In this document: positions 44,538 to 53,342 of the stretch, piece after piece
Numbering within the stretch: the first letter of the stretch is position 1
Layout of the letters: each line of letters begins with the position of its first letter
Origin: Chryseobacterium sp. ISL-6
GTDB taxonomy: Bacteria; Bacteroidota; Bacteroidia; Flavobacteriales; Weeksellaceae
Length of the DNA: 64,000 bases
NCBI RefSeq assembly: GCF_018613715.1
Contig: NZ_JAGGPT010000005.1
Coordinates: 558,001 to 622,000, forward strand
Direction: 5' to 3'
Translations under genes and position numbers: made by a program
Notes under the pieces: generated by a model
Told to the model about the DNA's origin: nothing
Database searches by the model: none
The model's input: the letters and a program-made list of their open reading frames with translations, nothing else

Positions 44538-44576
44538 AAGGTAAAATTAAAAATGTTTTATTTTTAGTTTTACCTT
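44538..44576 (+). terminator. Hairpin terminator after tssH
   Basis: AAGGTAAAA pairs with TTTTACCTT, and the stem continues through a G-T pair into AAAAA/TTTTT. AT-rich, 14 bp past the stop, without a long T run. Confidence 0.6.
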
Positions 44577-44604
44577 AAAATATATTTAATTATTAAATAT
44601 TACA

Positions 44605-45474
44605 ATGAAAATTAATTTCAAACATATTGTAACGGGATTATTATTGGTGGTCTCCACTCATTTTGTTAATGGGCAATTTCTTTCTGCTTCTGATACTTCC
44701 GAAAACAGTGTGAAAAGATATAAAAATATCATTAACTCAAACAAAGAGATCGTTGATTTTATAGAGTATTCACTTTCTCAAAAAGGTCTGCCTAAGCATT
44801 TAAGAAATCTGGCGTTGATCGAATCAGGGTTTGATAGAAGACAGGTTTCAGGAGCTGGAGCAGTAGGGGTCTGGCAGTTTATGACCGCTCACGCCAATCA
44901 GTATGGTCTTTCTGAGCAAAGCCGTACAGATTTATATAGAAGTACAAAAACAGCAGTTGTTTCATTAGCTAAGCTATATAGAAAATACAACAATTGGGTT
45001 ACAGTAGTAGCTGCTTACAATTGTGGTGAAGGAAATATTTCTAAAGCAATGGCTGCTGCGGGATCTCCACAATATCATATTTTCAGCAAATATCTACCTG
45101 GGGAAACGATCAATCATGTTAAGAAATATTTAAATGCTTGCTATGCAACAGGTGAATTACAAAATGTATTGAATGATTACAATAACTCCAGGATGAATAT
45201 GGTCTTCCAGAATGGGACTGGACAAAATTCGGGAACTGTTTCACTTGCAGAAACGGATATTAATGCTGGATTCGATCTGAGTATTGTGGCTGATGAGCTT
45301 GATGTAGATGTTGATAAAATCCTGGCATGGAACCCTGGTATAATGGAGGAACTTCAGCAAAGTGGCGAAAGTATATTCTACCTGCCAATTGATTTAATGC
45401 CTGATTTTTTACTAAAGAAAAATAAGATACTTAGCCGCTCTATTAAAGGAGGGAATAAAACAGCTACCCAATGA
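44605..45474 (+). CDS. Lytic transglycosylase (MltD-like) linked to the T6SS
   Basis: A 289-residue exported muramidase. Signal peptide ending near FVNGQ; SLT domain at about 45-190 with the catalytic Glu73 in LALIESGF, then GAVGVWQFM, AAYNCGEGNI and a LNACYATGEL tail. A LysM-like C-terminal segment (FDLSIVADELDVDVDKILAWNPG) binds murein. It cleaves the glycan strand to make room for envelope machines. Its position between tssH and vgrG-1 suggests it opens the peptidoglycan for this T6SS. Confidence 0.88.
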   Translation: MKINFKHIVTGLLLVVSTHFVNGQFLSASDTSENSVKRYKNIINSNKEIVDFIEYSLSQKGLPKHLRNLALIESGFDRRQVSGAGAVGVWQFMTAHANQYGLSEQSRTDLYRSTKTAVVSLAKLYRKYNNWVTVVAAYNCGEGNISKAMAAAGSPQYHIFSKYLPGETINHVKKYLNACYATGELQNVLNDYNNSRMNMVFQNGTGQNSGTVSLAETDINAGFDLSIVADELDVDVDKILAWNPGIMEELQQSGESIFYLPIDLMPDFLLKKNKILSRSIKGGNKTATQ

Positions 45475-45513
45475 AAATGCTAAACGATAAAGTTTAATCC
45501 AAATGAAGTTAAT

Positions 45514-47451
45514 ATGAAATTAGAATCACCAAATATACCACAAACCCCTTCTTTTCGTCCTTCACAAAATGCAGATGGAGTCTCTGATAGTCACCACACA
45601 GGCATCAATCGTCTTGTAAAATTATCCCTTGTTATTGAAGGTAATGTAATTAGCTATTATAAGCACTTTAAGCTAAAGCAGAGTGCTCAGCGTCACCATG
45701 AGTTTACACTTACTTTAGCTCATGATACATTAGGAAACCGGCAAACACATACGTTGGAGGAAGCTAATAAATTTTTAGGGAAAAGACTTACTGCTGTTAT
45801 TTCTTATAAAGACATAGAAAACAGCCCCGAAAGAACTTTCGTAGGGATCATTACCGGAGTAGGGTTCAGTCAGGAAAAAATGAGTTTAGGGAATATTGTT
45901 TTAACTGGTTATAGCCCTACGATTCTCTTGGATGGTGCACCTCATGTCCAAAGCTTTGGCGGCGATCAACCTGTTAATATGGGAATTATCGCTGAAGAGG
46001 TCATCAAGCAGGGCATCGATAAAAGCCGTTTTGATATTAGAGTAGATACCAATGATTATTCGCAGATTATTTACAGTAGTCAGTATGATGAAACCCATTA
46101 TAACTATCTGGCGAGAATGGCTGAAGCTTATGGTGAACAGTTTTACTATGATGGCGAAGTGCTCCACTTTGGAAAGCTTCCGGCACAAAACAAACCTATT
46201 AAACTTACCTATGGTAGCAATGCAAATGATATTAAAGTAGAGCTGAAGGCAGTTCATACCAAACCTCAGTTTTATGGATATAATAGCAGCAAAAATGAAA
46301 AACTTACTTCAGCTGCAACGCCTATCCAACATGTAGGTGATCTGGCAAAAACGGCTTATGCTCATAATGACAAGATCTTTAAAACTCCAGCATTACAGGT
46401 TGCTCCTGTAAAAGCTTCAACGCACCTTGATGTAGAATACTCCCAAAAGAGTTATTCTGGAAGTGAGGCTGTAAGTGTTTTTTCACTTTCTGGAAATACA
46501 ACCGTACCATTTTTACATCCCGGATGTGTTGTAGATGTACAAATGCGTAAGCCCGACACGAATGAAAGTGATTATTTCACAAGAATTATGATTACTGAAA
46601 CAACCCATGAAATAGATACAATAGGCCATTATCAGGGGAGTTTTGATGGAATTGCCTCAGATACCGGATTTTTACCAAAACCGGATTTTAAAATACCTAA
46701 AGCAGAGCCACAGATCGCTACCGTAATCTCAAATACCGATCCTGAAGGTCAAGGTCGTGTACAGGTGAGGTTCGACTGGCAGACTAATGATATCACTCAT
46801 TTTATCCGTGTTATGACTCCTGATGCTGGAGGAACGGATCAGATCACTCAAAACAGAGGTTATGTAGCCATACCTGAGGTAGGAGATCAGGTGATGATCA
46901 ACTTTGTACACAGTCATCCGGATAGACCGTTTGTGATGGGCGGGATGTTCCATGGAGGTATTGGTTTAGGTGGTGGTGTAGATAACCGTGTAAAATCTAT
47001 TCAGACCAGAAGCGGACATCGCATAATTTTCACTGAAGATGAAAGCATCATCATTACGGATAAATCAGGAAACAAGATTCATTTAGATACGACGGGAAGT
47101 AATATTACTATTACAGCGCCAGAAACAATGACGTTTAACTGTAAGAATATGAATATTAACGTAGGAGAAAATATGAATACCAATGTTGGAATGAATAAAA
47201 CAGATACTGTCGTGCTTAACAACACAGAAAGTGTAGGTTCCATGAAATACGTTACTACCGGCGCAGATTTTACAACGAATGTTGTTGGAAAAATGAGCCA
47301 TTATGTAAAAGGTGATATGGAGGTTTATGGTGAAAAAGAACATAAATTGACAAGCCTAAAAGGAGTTGAAGTTAATAGTGAAGGAAAAGTTGAACATCAC
47401 GCTGAAAAAGAAGTTCAAAATAATAGTGGTGAGAAATCTAAAAATCACTAA
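45514..47451 (+). CDS. vgrG: T6SS spike protein VgrG (copy 1)
   Basis: A 645-residue VgrG trimer spike. Gp27-like region at about 25-380 (GINRLVKLSLVIEGN, then SSQYDETHYNYLARMAEAYG). Gp5-like OB fold at about 405-485 (DPEGQGRVQVRFDWQ, GYVAIPEVGDQVMINFVHSHPDRP). A C-terminal beta-helix and asparagine-rich tail follow. No enzymatic extension. It starts module 1: the lipase effector gene follows 2 bp after its stop, which predicts that VgrG-1 delivers that effector. Confidence 0.94.
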   Translation: MKLESPNIPQTPSFRPSQNADGVSDSHHTGINRLVKLSLVIEGNVISYYKHFKLKQSAQRHHEFTLTLAHDTLGNRQTHTLEEANKFLGKRLTAVISYKDIENSPERTFVGIITGVGFSQEKMSLGNIVLTGYSPTILLDGAPHVQSFGGDQPVNMGIIAEEVIKQGIDKSRFDIRVDTNDYSQIIYSSQYDETHYNYLARMAEAYGEQFYYDGEVLHFGKLPAQNKPIKLTYGSNANDIKVELKAVHTKPQFYGYNSSKNEKLTSAATPIQHVGDLAKTAYAHNDKIFKTPALQVAPVKASTHLDVEYSQKSYSGSEAVSVFSLSGNTTVPFLHPGCVVDVQMRKPDTNESDYFTRIMITETTHEIDTIGHYQGSFDGIASDTGFLPKPDFKIPKAEPQIATVISNTDPEGQGRVQVRFDWQTNDITHFIRVMTPDAGGTDQITQNRGYVAIPEVGDQVMINFVHSHPDRPFVMGGMFHGGIGLGGGVDNRVKSIQTRSGHRIIFTEDESIIITDKSGNKIHLDTTGSNITITAPETMTFNCKNMNINVGENMNTNVGMNKTDTVVLNNTESVGSMKYVTTGADFTTNVVGKMSHYVKGDMEVYGEKEHKLTSLKGVEVNSEGKVEHHAEKEVQNNSGEKSKNH

Positions 47452-47453
47452 CG

Positions 47454-49133
47454 ATGAGTATCGAATATTTTGTAGAGGGTAAAACCACTACGAGAACAGG
47501 TGGAAACTATCTGACCTATGCTAAAGAAGGCATAGATCATAATAGTTCTGTATCAGTTGAACAAAAGGGAAATGAAGCAGGAGTGAGCTATAATAAAGCT
47601 CAGAAAGTGAATCCTAATGATAAACCTATTAACACAATAGATATTAGTCTGAATCTTTTTTTTGATGGGACACAGAATAATAAAACAAATACCAGTCTTG
47701 GGGGAGATTTTAAAGAAGCTAGTAGTGATAAAGATGATAGCTATAATAATGAATTTACTAATGTAGCAAAAGGTTATGATGCCATTGATCCCAGTGCAGA
47801 TAATCAGGTGTCATGGTATATTGAGGGAATAGGAACTGAGGACAAAGAAAGTGATAGTATACTGAAAGGTGTAGCACAGGGGACTGGAGATACTGGAGTG
47901 GTAGCAAAAGTAACCAAAGGCTGTTTAAAAGGAGCACAGGCTATCGTTGATAAATTAAAAGGCAACATAAAACCAATCAATATTCTTACTGTTAATGTAT
48001 TTGGCTTTAGTAGAGGAGCTGCTGCTGCAAGGCATTTTGTACATATTGCCAATTCAAATGCTGCGGTAATATATACTAACTCTAGAAAAGTTATACAGGT
48101 TTCTCCTCCCGAATATATCAAAGACGGATATTTGATAATCAAAGATAAAGATGGTTCGAAAGATAAATTTATCAGCCAGCATGGTTATTTTGGAGCTTGT
48201 CTTCTAGCACAAGGGTTGGAAGTGAAAGAAATAAGATTCAGATTTGCTGGTTTGTATGATACTGTAGCATCTTTTGGATTGAATCATAGAGGAGGTTTTG
48301 GTATTGGTAATGACACGGAGCAGTTAGGATTGGATGCAATTGGTAGCGGTAAAGTGCAATTTGCCTTACAACTTGCTTCTGATGATGAATATAGAGATAA
48401 TTTTGACCTTACGAATATCAATAGTACAGGGCTGTATGGCTTAGAATTTACTCTTCCAGGTGTTCATTCGGATATTGGTGGATCTTATGGTATTGGAGAA
48501 GAAATTTCTGTACTATATTGTGATCCTTATGACCCTTATGATAATGTAAATACCCATAAAGAATGTGAGACATTTAAAAAAATATTAATAGAAGAAGGCT
48601 GGTATAACGAAGAACAATTAAAGATTAAATATTTCTACCAAAGTGATGTCAATTATGACAGATGGTGGAACAAGGGTGCACAATATTATGGTCTTGTTGG
48701 AACGAGAAACCTTTCCAATAAGTATGATAAAATTCCTTTAAACCAAATGTTTCATTATTCCAAAAATAATGAAGTAAAGTATATGGAAAATAGAATAACC
48801 GAAGATCATGCAATTACGGATGATTTTCTTAAGGCTATCTATTCACAATTATCACAATATATGAATGCTTGTAATGATGTTAGGAATAAATATGTTAATA
48901 ATTATCAGGCTGGAAATAAACCGTCTGTATCTCAATATATAAAAGATATTAAAGCACTTTCTTATTTGAGGCATATCGATAGTGAAAATCTTAGTAAACT
49001 AAGAAATAAATATCTACATTGGTCTGCGAAAACTAATCAGATTGGTCTTGATACAAGACCTAATGATGATGCTCCAAAAAGGACAGGAGCATTAGAGGCC
49101 AAATTCCGAAAAAGATTTATACAAGATGGATAA
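47454..49133 (+). CDS. DUF2235 (Tle1-like) lipase effector
   Basis: A 559-residue alpha/beta hydrolase. After about 60 unassigned N-terminal residues comes LFFDGTQNNK (69-76 region), the DUF2235 start. The nucleophile elbow is VFGFSRGAAA with Ser186. Asp269 (GLYDTVASFG) and His338 (PGVHSDIGGSYG) complete a triad. These motifs are those of the Tle1 phospholipase effector family, which damages target membranes. The vgrG stop is 2 bp upstream and the first of three DUF2931 lipoprotein genes overlaps its 3' end by 8 bp. Confidence 0.88.
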   Translation: MSIEYFVEGKTTTRTGGNYLTYAKEGIDHNSSVSVEQKGNEAGVSYNKAQKVNPNDKPINTIDISLNLFFDGTQNNKTNTSLGGDFKEASSDKDDSYNNEFTNVAKGYDAIDPSADNQVSWYIEGIGTEDKESDSILKGVAQGTGDTGVVAKVTKGCLKGAQAIVDKLKGNIKPINILTVNVFGFSRGAAAARHFVHIANSNAAVIYTNSRKVIQVSPPEYIKDGYLIIKDKDGSKDKFISQHGYFGACLLAQGLEVKEIRFRFAGLYDTVASFGLNHRGGFGIGNDTEQLGLDAIGSGKVQFALQLASDDEYRDNFDLTNINSTGLYGLEFTLPGVHSDIGGSYGIGEEISVLYCDPYDPYDNVNTHKECETFKKILIEEGWYNEEQLKIKYFYQSDVNYDRWWNKGAQYYGLVGTRNLSNKYDKIPLNQMFHYSKNNEVKYMENRITEDHAITDDFLKAIYSQLSQYMNACNDVRNKYVNNYQAGNKPSVSQYIKDIKALSYLRHIDSENLSKLRNKYLHWSAKTNQIGLDTRPNDDAPKRTGALEAKFRKRFIQDG

Positions 49134-50187
49134 AACATTATTAAGATTTTTGTTTTTTTTTACGCTCCTTACTCAAAATATTAGCTGTCAGAAAATGGAA
49201 GAAAAGAAGTTGCCAGAATTTCAGGTGGAAATAAGTCACCCTAAAAATGATATGGATGTAAGTCCGGTTGAAGATAAAATAATAACTTTAGAAGGAGTTC
49301 CTGCCAGTTTACCTTATGGAAGTACATCTGGGGAATGGGGGACATCTGGAAAAGGTTGGACTGAACAGCACGGAACGCCTATTGGTGCAGATATAACTTA
49401 TTTCTCGAGATATGAAGATACATTTTACCATTTAAAGGCTGATTTTTCTATTGAAAAAATAAAAGATTATATGCAGCGTGCTTACTCTCAAAGAGAAGCT
49501 TTTCTTTATTCTAACCCACTTCAGGAGTATAAAAACTTGGGAAGAGATGAAAAATTTAGCGGTGCAGAGAATCCTTACAATAGTTTTTCAACTTTAGTTT
49601 TTGGCTTTGCACCAAAAGGGATGGTGGTAGTGTGGTTAAGATTTAGGGCTGTTCAAATAGAATTGGGTAGATTTCAGGCCGAAAAAGTAAAAGATGATAA
49701 AGAACTCGAAAAGAAATTTTTCTCCAAATTATCTGTAACGCGTGAAGAAATGAAAAAGAAAAGGTTTTTAGAGATTAGCTCAAAAGAATGGGATGATTAT
49801 CGAATAAAGTATTCTTGGAAGCCAGTCATTACCTCTGAAAATAAAAATTTAAGATTGTTCGAAATGAATCTGAGCTATTTTAATGCAGAGGAAGAAGTGA
49901 TATTGCGTCCCATGGTTGATAATATTCCGATAAAAGAAAGAGCCATTCCAAAAGAATTAAATTTCACATGGGAAACCGGAAAAGATCAACAATATATTGG
50001 GAGGGCATTCTTTAACTGGGAAAAAGCGAATGAAGCATTTAAAAAATCTGGAAACAAAGGAAATTTAGAATTTAAGATAGCCCCTGACAATAGTGGATTT
50101 CAAGTATATCTTAATGGAGAGTCTTTTCCAGTAGATAGCGTAAGGATCTTCAAAACCGAAAGAGAATTTCATGAATCCTATAAGTAG
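49126..50187 (+). CDS. DUF2931-type lipoprotein 1 (putative immunity)
   Basis: A 353-residue protein with a lipoprotein signal (TLLTQNISC). The sequence (YGSTSGEWGTSGKGWTEQHG, FSTLVFGFAPKGMVVVWLRF) fits the DUF2931 family, often encoded beside Tle-type effectors. It overlaps the effector gene by 8 bp, the usual layout for an immunity gene, and a periplasm-facing lipoprotein is where a lipase inhibitor should be. The last 90 residues are nearly identical in all three paralogues. Confidence 0.78.
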   Translation: MDKTLLRFLFFFTLLTQNISCQKMEEKKLPEFQVEISHPKNDMDVSPVEDKIITLEGVPASLPYGSTSGEWGTSGKGWTEQHGTPIGADITYFSRYEDTFYHLKADFSIEKIKDYMQRAYSQREAFLYSNPLQEYKNLGRDEKFSGAENPYNSFSTLVFGFAPKGMVVVWLRFRAVQIELGRFQAEKVKDDKELEKKFFSKLSVTREEMKKKRFLEISSKEWDDYRIKYSWKPVITSENKNLRLFEMNLSYFNAEEEVILRPMVDNIPIKERAIPKELNFTWETGKDQQYIGRAFFNWEKANEAFKKSGNKGNLEFKIAPDNSGFQVYLNGESFPVDSVRIFKTEREFHESYK

Positions 50188-50193
50188 TTTTAA

Positions 50194-51246
50194 TTGAGGG
50201 TTTTTATATTATATCTAATGCTTTTCTTTCATATACTCAGCTGTCAAAAGATGAAAGAAAAAGAAGTACCCGAATTTCATGTAGAAATATGTGCGCCGGC
50301 TAATCAATACCGTATAGAGTTTGTTGATGATAAGATTACTACTCTTGAAGGAATTCCCGCAAATTTACCATATGGCGGCACATCGGGAGAATGGGGCACA
50401 TCTGGAAAAGGCTGGACAGAGCAACACGGAACTCCTATAGGGGCAGATATTACTTACTATGCAGGATATGAAGATACTTTTTACCGTCTGAAAGTAGATT
50501 TTCCCGAAGATAAAGTAAAAGATTATATGGAAAGAGCCTATGCTCAAAGTGAGGCTTCTTTGTATACAAAAGAACTTGAGGAGTATAAAAATTTAGGGAG
50601 AAATGAAAGTTTCGGAAGTGCAGAAAACCCCTACAACAGTTTTTCAACTTTAGTTTTTGGATTTGCACCAAAAGGAATGGTTGTAGTTTGGCTTCGTTTT
50701 CGAGCGGTACAAATAGAATTGGGTAGATTTCAGGCGGAAGTGATAAAAAATGATAAAGAGCTGGAAAAGAAACTATTTGCTAATTTGAGTATGACCAGAG
50801 ATGAAGTTAAAAAAAGAGATCTTAATCCTGAAGCATTACCTTTAACATGGGATCATTATAGAACCCGATATTCTTGGAAGCCTTTAATTACCTCAGATAA
50901 CAAAGGACTTCGGTTATTTGATATGAACCTTGATTATTACAATGGTGAAACAGAAGTGATGCTTCGTCCATGGATTAATAATATTCCCGTTAAAGAACGT
51001 GCTGTTCCTAAAGAATTAAATTTCACATGGGAAACCGGAAAAGACCAACAATATATTGGGAGGGCATTTTTTAACTGGGAAAAAGCGAATGAAGCATTTA
51101 AAAAATCTGGAAACAAAGGAAATTTAGAATTTAAAATAGCCCCTGACAACAGTATTTTTCAAGTGTTCCTAAATGGAGAACCCTTTCCAGTGGATAGTGT
51201 AAGGATCTTCAAAACCGAAAGAGAATTTCATGAATCCTATAAATAG
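50194..51246 (+). CDS. DUF2931-type lipoprotein 2 (putative immunity paralogue)
   Basis: A 350-residue protein, 6 bp after copy 1. The only start giving a normal-length lipoprotein signal (lipobox ILSC) is a TTG at 50194; an ATG at 50218 would leave seven residues before LSC. It shares the fold and the C-terminal block with copies 1 and 3 and differs mainly at about 20-60 and 195-225. It may protect against a variant effector. Confidence 0.75.
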   Translation: MRVFILYLMLFFHILSCQKMKEKEVPEFHVEICAPANQYRIEFVDDKITTLEGIPANLPYGGTSGEWGTSGKGWTEQHGTPIGADITYYAGYEDTFYRLKVDFPEDKVKDYMERAYAQSEASLYTKELEEYKNLGRNESFGSAENPYNSFSTLVFGFAPKGMVVVWLRFRAVQIELGRFQAEVIKNDKELEKKLFANLSMTRDEVKKRDLNPEALPLTWDHYRTRYSWKPLITSDNKGLRLFDMNLDYYNGETEVMLRPWINNIPVKERAVPKELNFTWETGKDQQYIGRAFFNWEKANEAFKKSGNKGNLEFKIAPDNSIFQVFLNGEPFPVDSVRIFKTEREFHESYK

Positions 51247-51252
51247 TTTTAA

Positions 51253-52308
51253 TTGAAGTTTTTTATATTATATCTAATGCTTTTCTTTCATTTACTCAGT
51301 TGCCAGAAAATGAAAGAAGAAAGACTTCCTGAGTTCCATGTTGAAATAAGCAGCCCAAATAATGATTTGATTATAACACCAGTCAAAGATAAAATTCCAA
51401 CAATAGAAGGAGATTTTGCAACTTTGCCATACGGAAGTTCTTCTGGTTCCTGGGGATCGTCTGGAAAAGGCTGGACAGAACAACATGGAACCCCAATAGG
51501 AGCAGATATTATCTATTTTTCAAGATACGAAGACACTTTTTATCATTTGAAAGTGGATTTTCCTGAAGATAAAATCAAAGATTATATGAAGCGTGCCTAT
51601 GCAGAGGGAGAATCTTCTTTATATAAAAAACCTCTTGAAGAATACAAAGATCTTGGCAGATTTCAGCATTATGGAAGTGCAGAAAATCCATATAGCAGCT
51701 TTTCAACCTTAGTTTTTGGTTTCGCCCCGAAAGGGATGGTTGTTGTCTGGTTGCGCTTTGGAATTATCCAGATTGAACTGGGTAAATATCAATCGGAAGT
51801 TATTAAAGATGATAGAGAATTAGAAAAGAAATTCTTTGCCGATTTATCTGTTAGCAGAGAAGAAATGAAAAAGAAAAGGTTTTTAGAGGTTAGCCCCAAA
51901 AAATGGGAAGATTACAGAAGTAAATATCCATGGAAACCCGTCATTGCCTCTGAAAATAAGGGTTTGAAAAATTTTGAAATGAACTTAAGATATTACAATG
52001 GTGAAACAGAAGTGATGCTTCGTCCATGGATTAATAATATTCCCGTTAAAGAACGTGCTGTTCCTGAAGAATTAAATTTTACATGGGAAACCGGAAAAGA
52101 TCAACAATATATTGGGAGGGCATTCTTTAACTGGGAAAAAGCGAATGAAGCATTTAAAAAATCTGGAAACAAAGGAAATTTAGAATTTAAGATAGCCCCT
52201 GACAATAGTATTTTTCAAGTGTTCCTAAACGGAGAACCTTTTCCAGTGGATAGTGTAAGGATCTTCAAAACCGAAAGAGAGTTTCATGATTCGTACGAAA
52301 AACAATAG
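51253..52308 (+). CDS. DUF2931-type lipoprotein 3 (putative immunity paralogue)
   Basis: A 351-residue protein, 6 bp after copy 2, again with a TTG start (51253) inside the same repeated junction sequence (TTTAATTGA then ATTATATCTAATG). Lipobox LLSC. Over a block of about 300 bp including ACAATGGTGAAACAGAAGTG it is almost identical at the DNA level to copy 2, while its N-terminal half is more different. Ends 43 bp before a terminator. Confidence 0.75.
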   Translation: MKFFILYLMLFFHLLSCQKMKEERLPEFHVEISSPNNDLIITPVKDKIPTIEGDFATLPYGSSSGSWGSSGKGWTEQHGTPIGADIIYFSRYEDTFYHLKVDFPEDKIKDYMKRAYAEGESSLYKKPLEEYKDLGRFQHYGSAENPYSSFSTLVFGFAPKGMVVVWLRFGIIQIELGKYQSEVIKDDRELEKKFFADLSVSREEMKKKRFLEVSPKKWEDYRSKYPWKPVIASENKGLKNFEMNLRYYNGETEVMLRPWINNIPVKERAVPEELNFTWETGKDQQYIGRAFFNWEKANEAFKKSGNKGNLEFKIAPDNSIFQVFLNGEPFPVDSVRIFKTEREFHDSYEKQ

Positions 52309-52350
52309 GGAAAAAATCAACGATTTTTAAGATTTGATTATTGAGATATC

Positions 52351-52377
52351 GGGCTGTGAATTTTCATAGCTTTTTTG
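52351..52377 (+). terminator. Terminator of effector/immunity module 1
   Basis: GCTGTGA-ATTT-TCATAGC (7-bp stem with one G-T pair) followed by TTTTTT. Confidence 0.75.
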
Positions 52378-52555
52378 TTTTCTTATTCTTAAAACTTAAA
52401 ACAGAATTTTTTCACTTAATCATAATGAAATGTAAAATTGTCTTAAATTTTTGTTAATATTTCTCTGTTTAGTGTTAAAAAAAAATTGTGTAACGTGTGT
52501 TTTGTATATTTAATGCATTGTTTTACAGTTGTTTATGAGTTTATTTATTTCTAAA

Positions 52556-52592
52556 GTAGTAGAATTACTACACCAAATCGTAGAATTACTAC
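52556..52592 (+). promoter_or_regulatory. Tandem GTAGAATTACTAC elements upstream of hcp-2
   Basis: Two identical 13-bp elements start at 52559 and 52580, 21 bp apart (two helical turns). The first is extended to a perfect GTAGTA-GAAT-TACTAC palindrome (52556-52571). The proximal copy ends 49 bp before the -7 box, exactly as at hcp-1. The remainder of the 52378-52702 gap is AT-rich with no open frame. Confidence 0.65.
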
Positions 52593-52641
52593 AAAAATTC
52601 AGATTACCCTTTAAAAACTTTCAGCTTTAAAATTAGGAGTA

Positions 52642-52649
52642 TATATTTG
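52642..52649 (+). promoter_or_regulatory. -7 box of hcp-2
   Basis: TATATTTG, 54 bp upstream of the hcp-2 ATG; same relative position as at hcp-1. Confidence 0.62.
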
Positions 52650-52702
52650 CTACATAATTGAACACCACATCACAAAATATTAACGATTAAAATTTACAAA
52701 TC

Positions 52703-53116
52703 ATGGCAGCAAATTCAAGAGGAATTTTAAAATTCAACGGAGGCGAAGGTCAAAAACTTTTAAAGCTTAACTACAGTGTTTCCAGATCTACAGACGTTTC
52801 AGGACGTGTAGCATCAGATCCATCAAACGCACTTATAAAATTAACGATCGAAGCTACAGAGAAATCTGATATCTTAGAAAGTTTATTAAATGGTAAGTAT
52901 AAGCCAACAACTGGAGAAGTTACATTCAATAAATCTCACGAAGAAGGAACTCTAATTACTTTGAAGTGGGAGAATGGATATGTAATCCAACACGAAGTAG
53001 ACTTCGATGCTGTTGACGAAAACAGTATGTTGATCAGCTTTATCGTAAGTGCAGAGAAAATCGACTACGGTAATGGTATATACGAAGGAGTATGGCCAGG
53101 TGGAAGCGGTAAATAA
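52703..53116 (+). CDS. hcp: T6SS tube protein Hcp/TssD (copy 2)
   Basis: A 137-residue Hcp. It differs from copy 1 in only a few residues (such as LTIEATEKS for ITVEATDKS) until the last dozen, which read GNGIYEGVWPGGSGK. It may form the same tube or mixed tubes; the variable C-terminus may select cargo. The upstream leader is homologous to that of hcp-1. Monocistronic, followed by a terminator. Confidence 0.92.
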   Translation: MAANSRGILKFNGGEGQKLLKLNYSVSRSTDVSGRVASDPSNALIKLTIEATEKSDILESLLNGKYKPTTGEVTFNKSHEEGTLITLKWENGYVIQHEVDFDAVDENSMLISFIVSAEKIDYGNGIYEGVWPGGSGK

Positions 53117-53147
53117 TCCGAATCATCTTAGTAAAAATAAAATTGGT

Positions 53148-53189
53148 ACAGAATAGTTTACTCGTCTAGAGTTGACTATTCTGTTTTTT
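53148..53189 (+). terminator. Terminator after hcp-2
   Basis: ACAGAATAGT / ACTATTCTGT perfect 10-bp stem with a 17-nt loop, then TTTTTT. Confidence 0.8.
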
Positions 53190-53342
53190 CGTTTTGAGAT
53201 ACGTTAATCTAATAATTTTTCATATATATCTGTTAATTAGATGTTTGTGATTTTGCTTTAGATAGAATTGAGAAAGTTATCTGAACAATAATCAGATATT
53301 TGAATTCGTAACACCAGTTATATAAACCTAAATACTAAGGCT

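Noticed and set aside
52556..52592. Two GTAGAATTACTAC direct repeats as a possible CRISPR or iteron array
   Set aside because: Only two copies, 8-bp spacing, no cas genes or replication genes near; promoter position and match to hcp-1 point to regulation.
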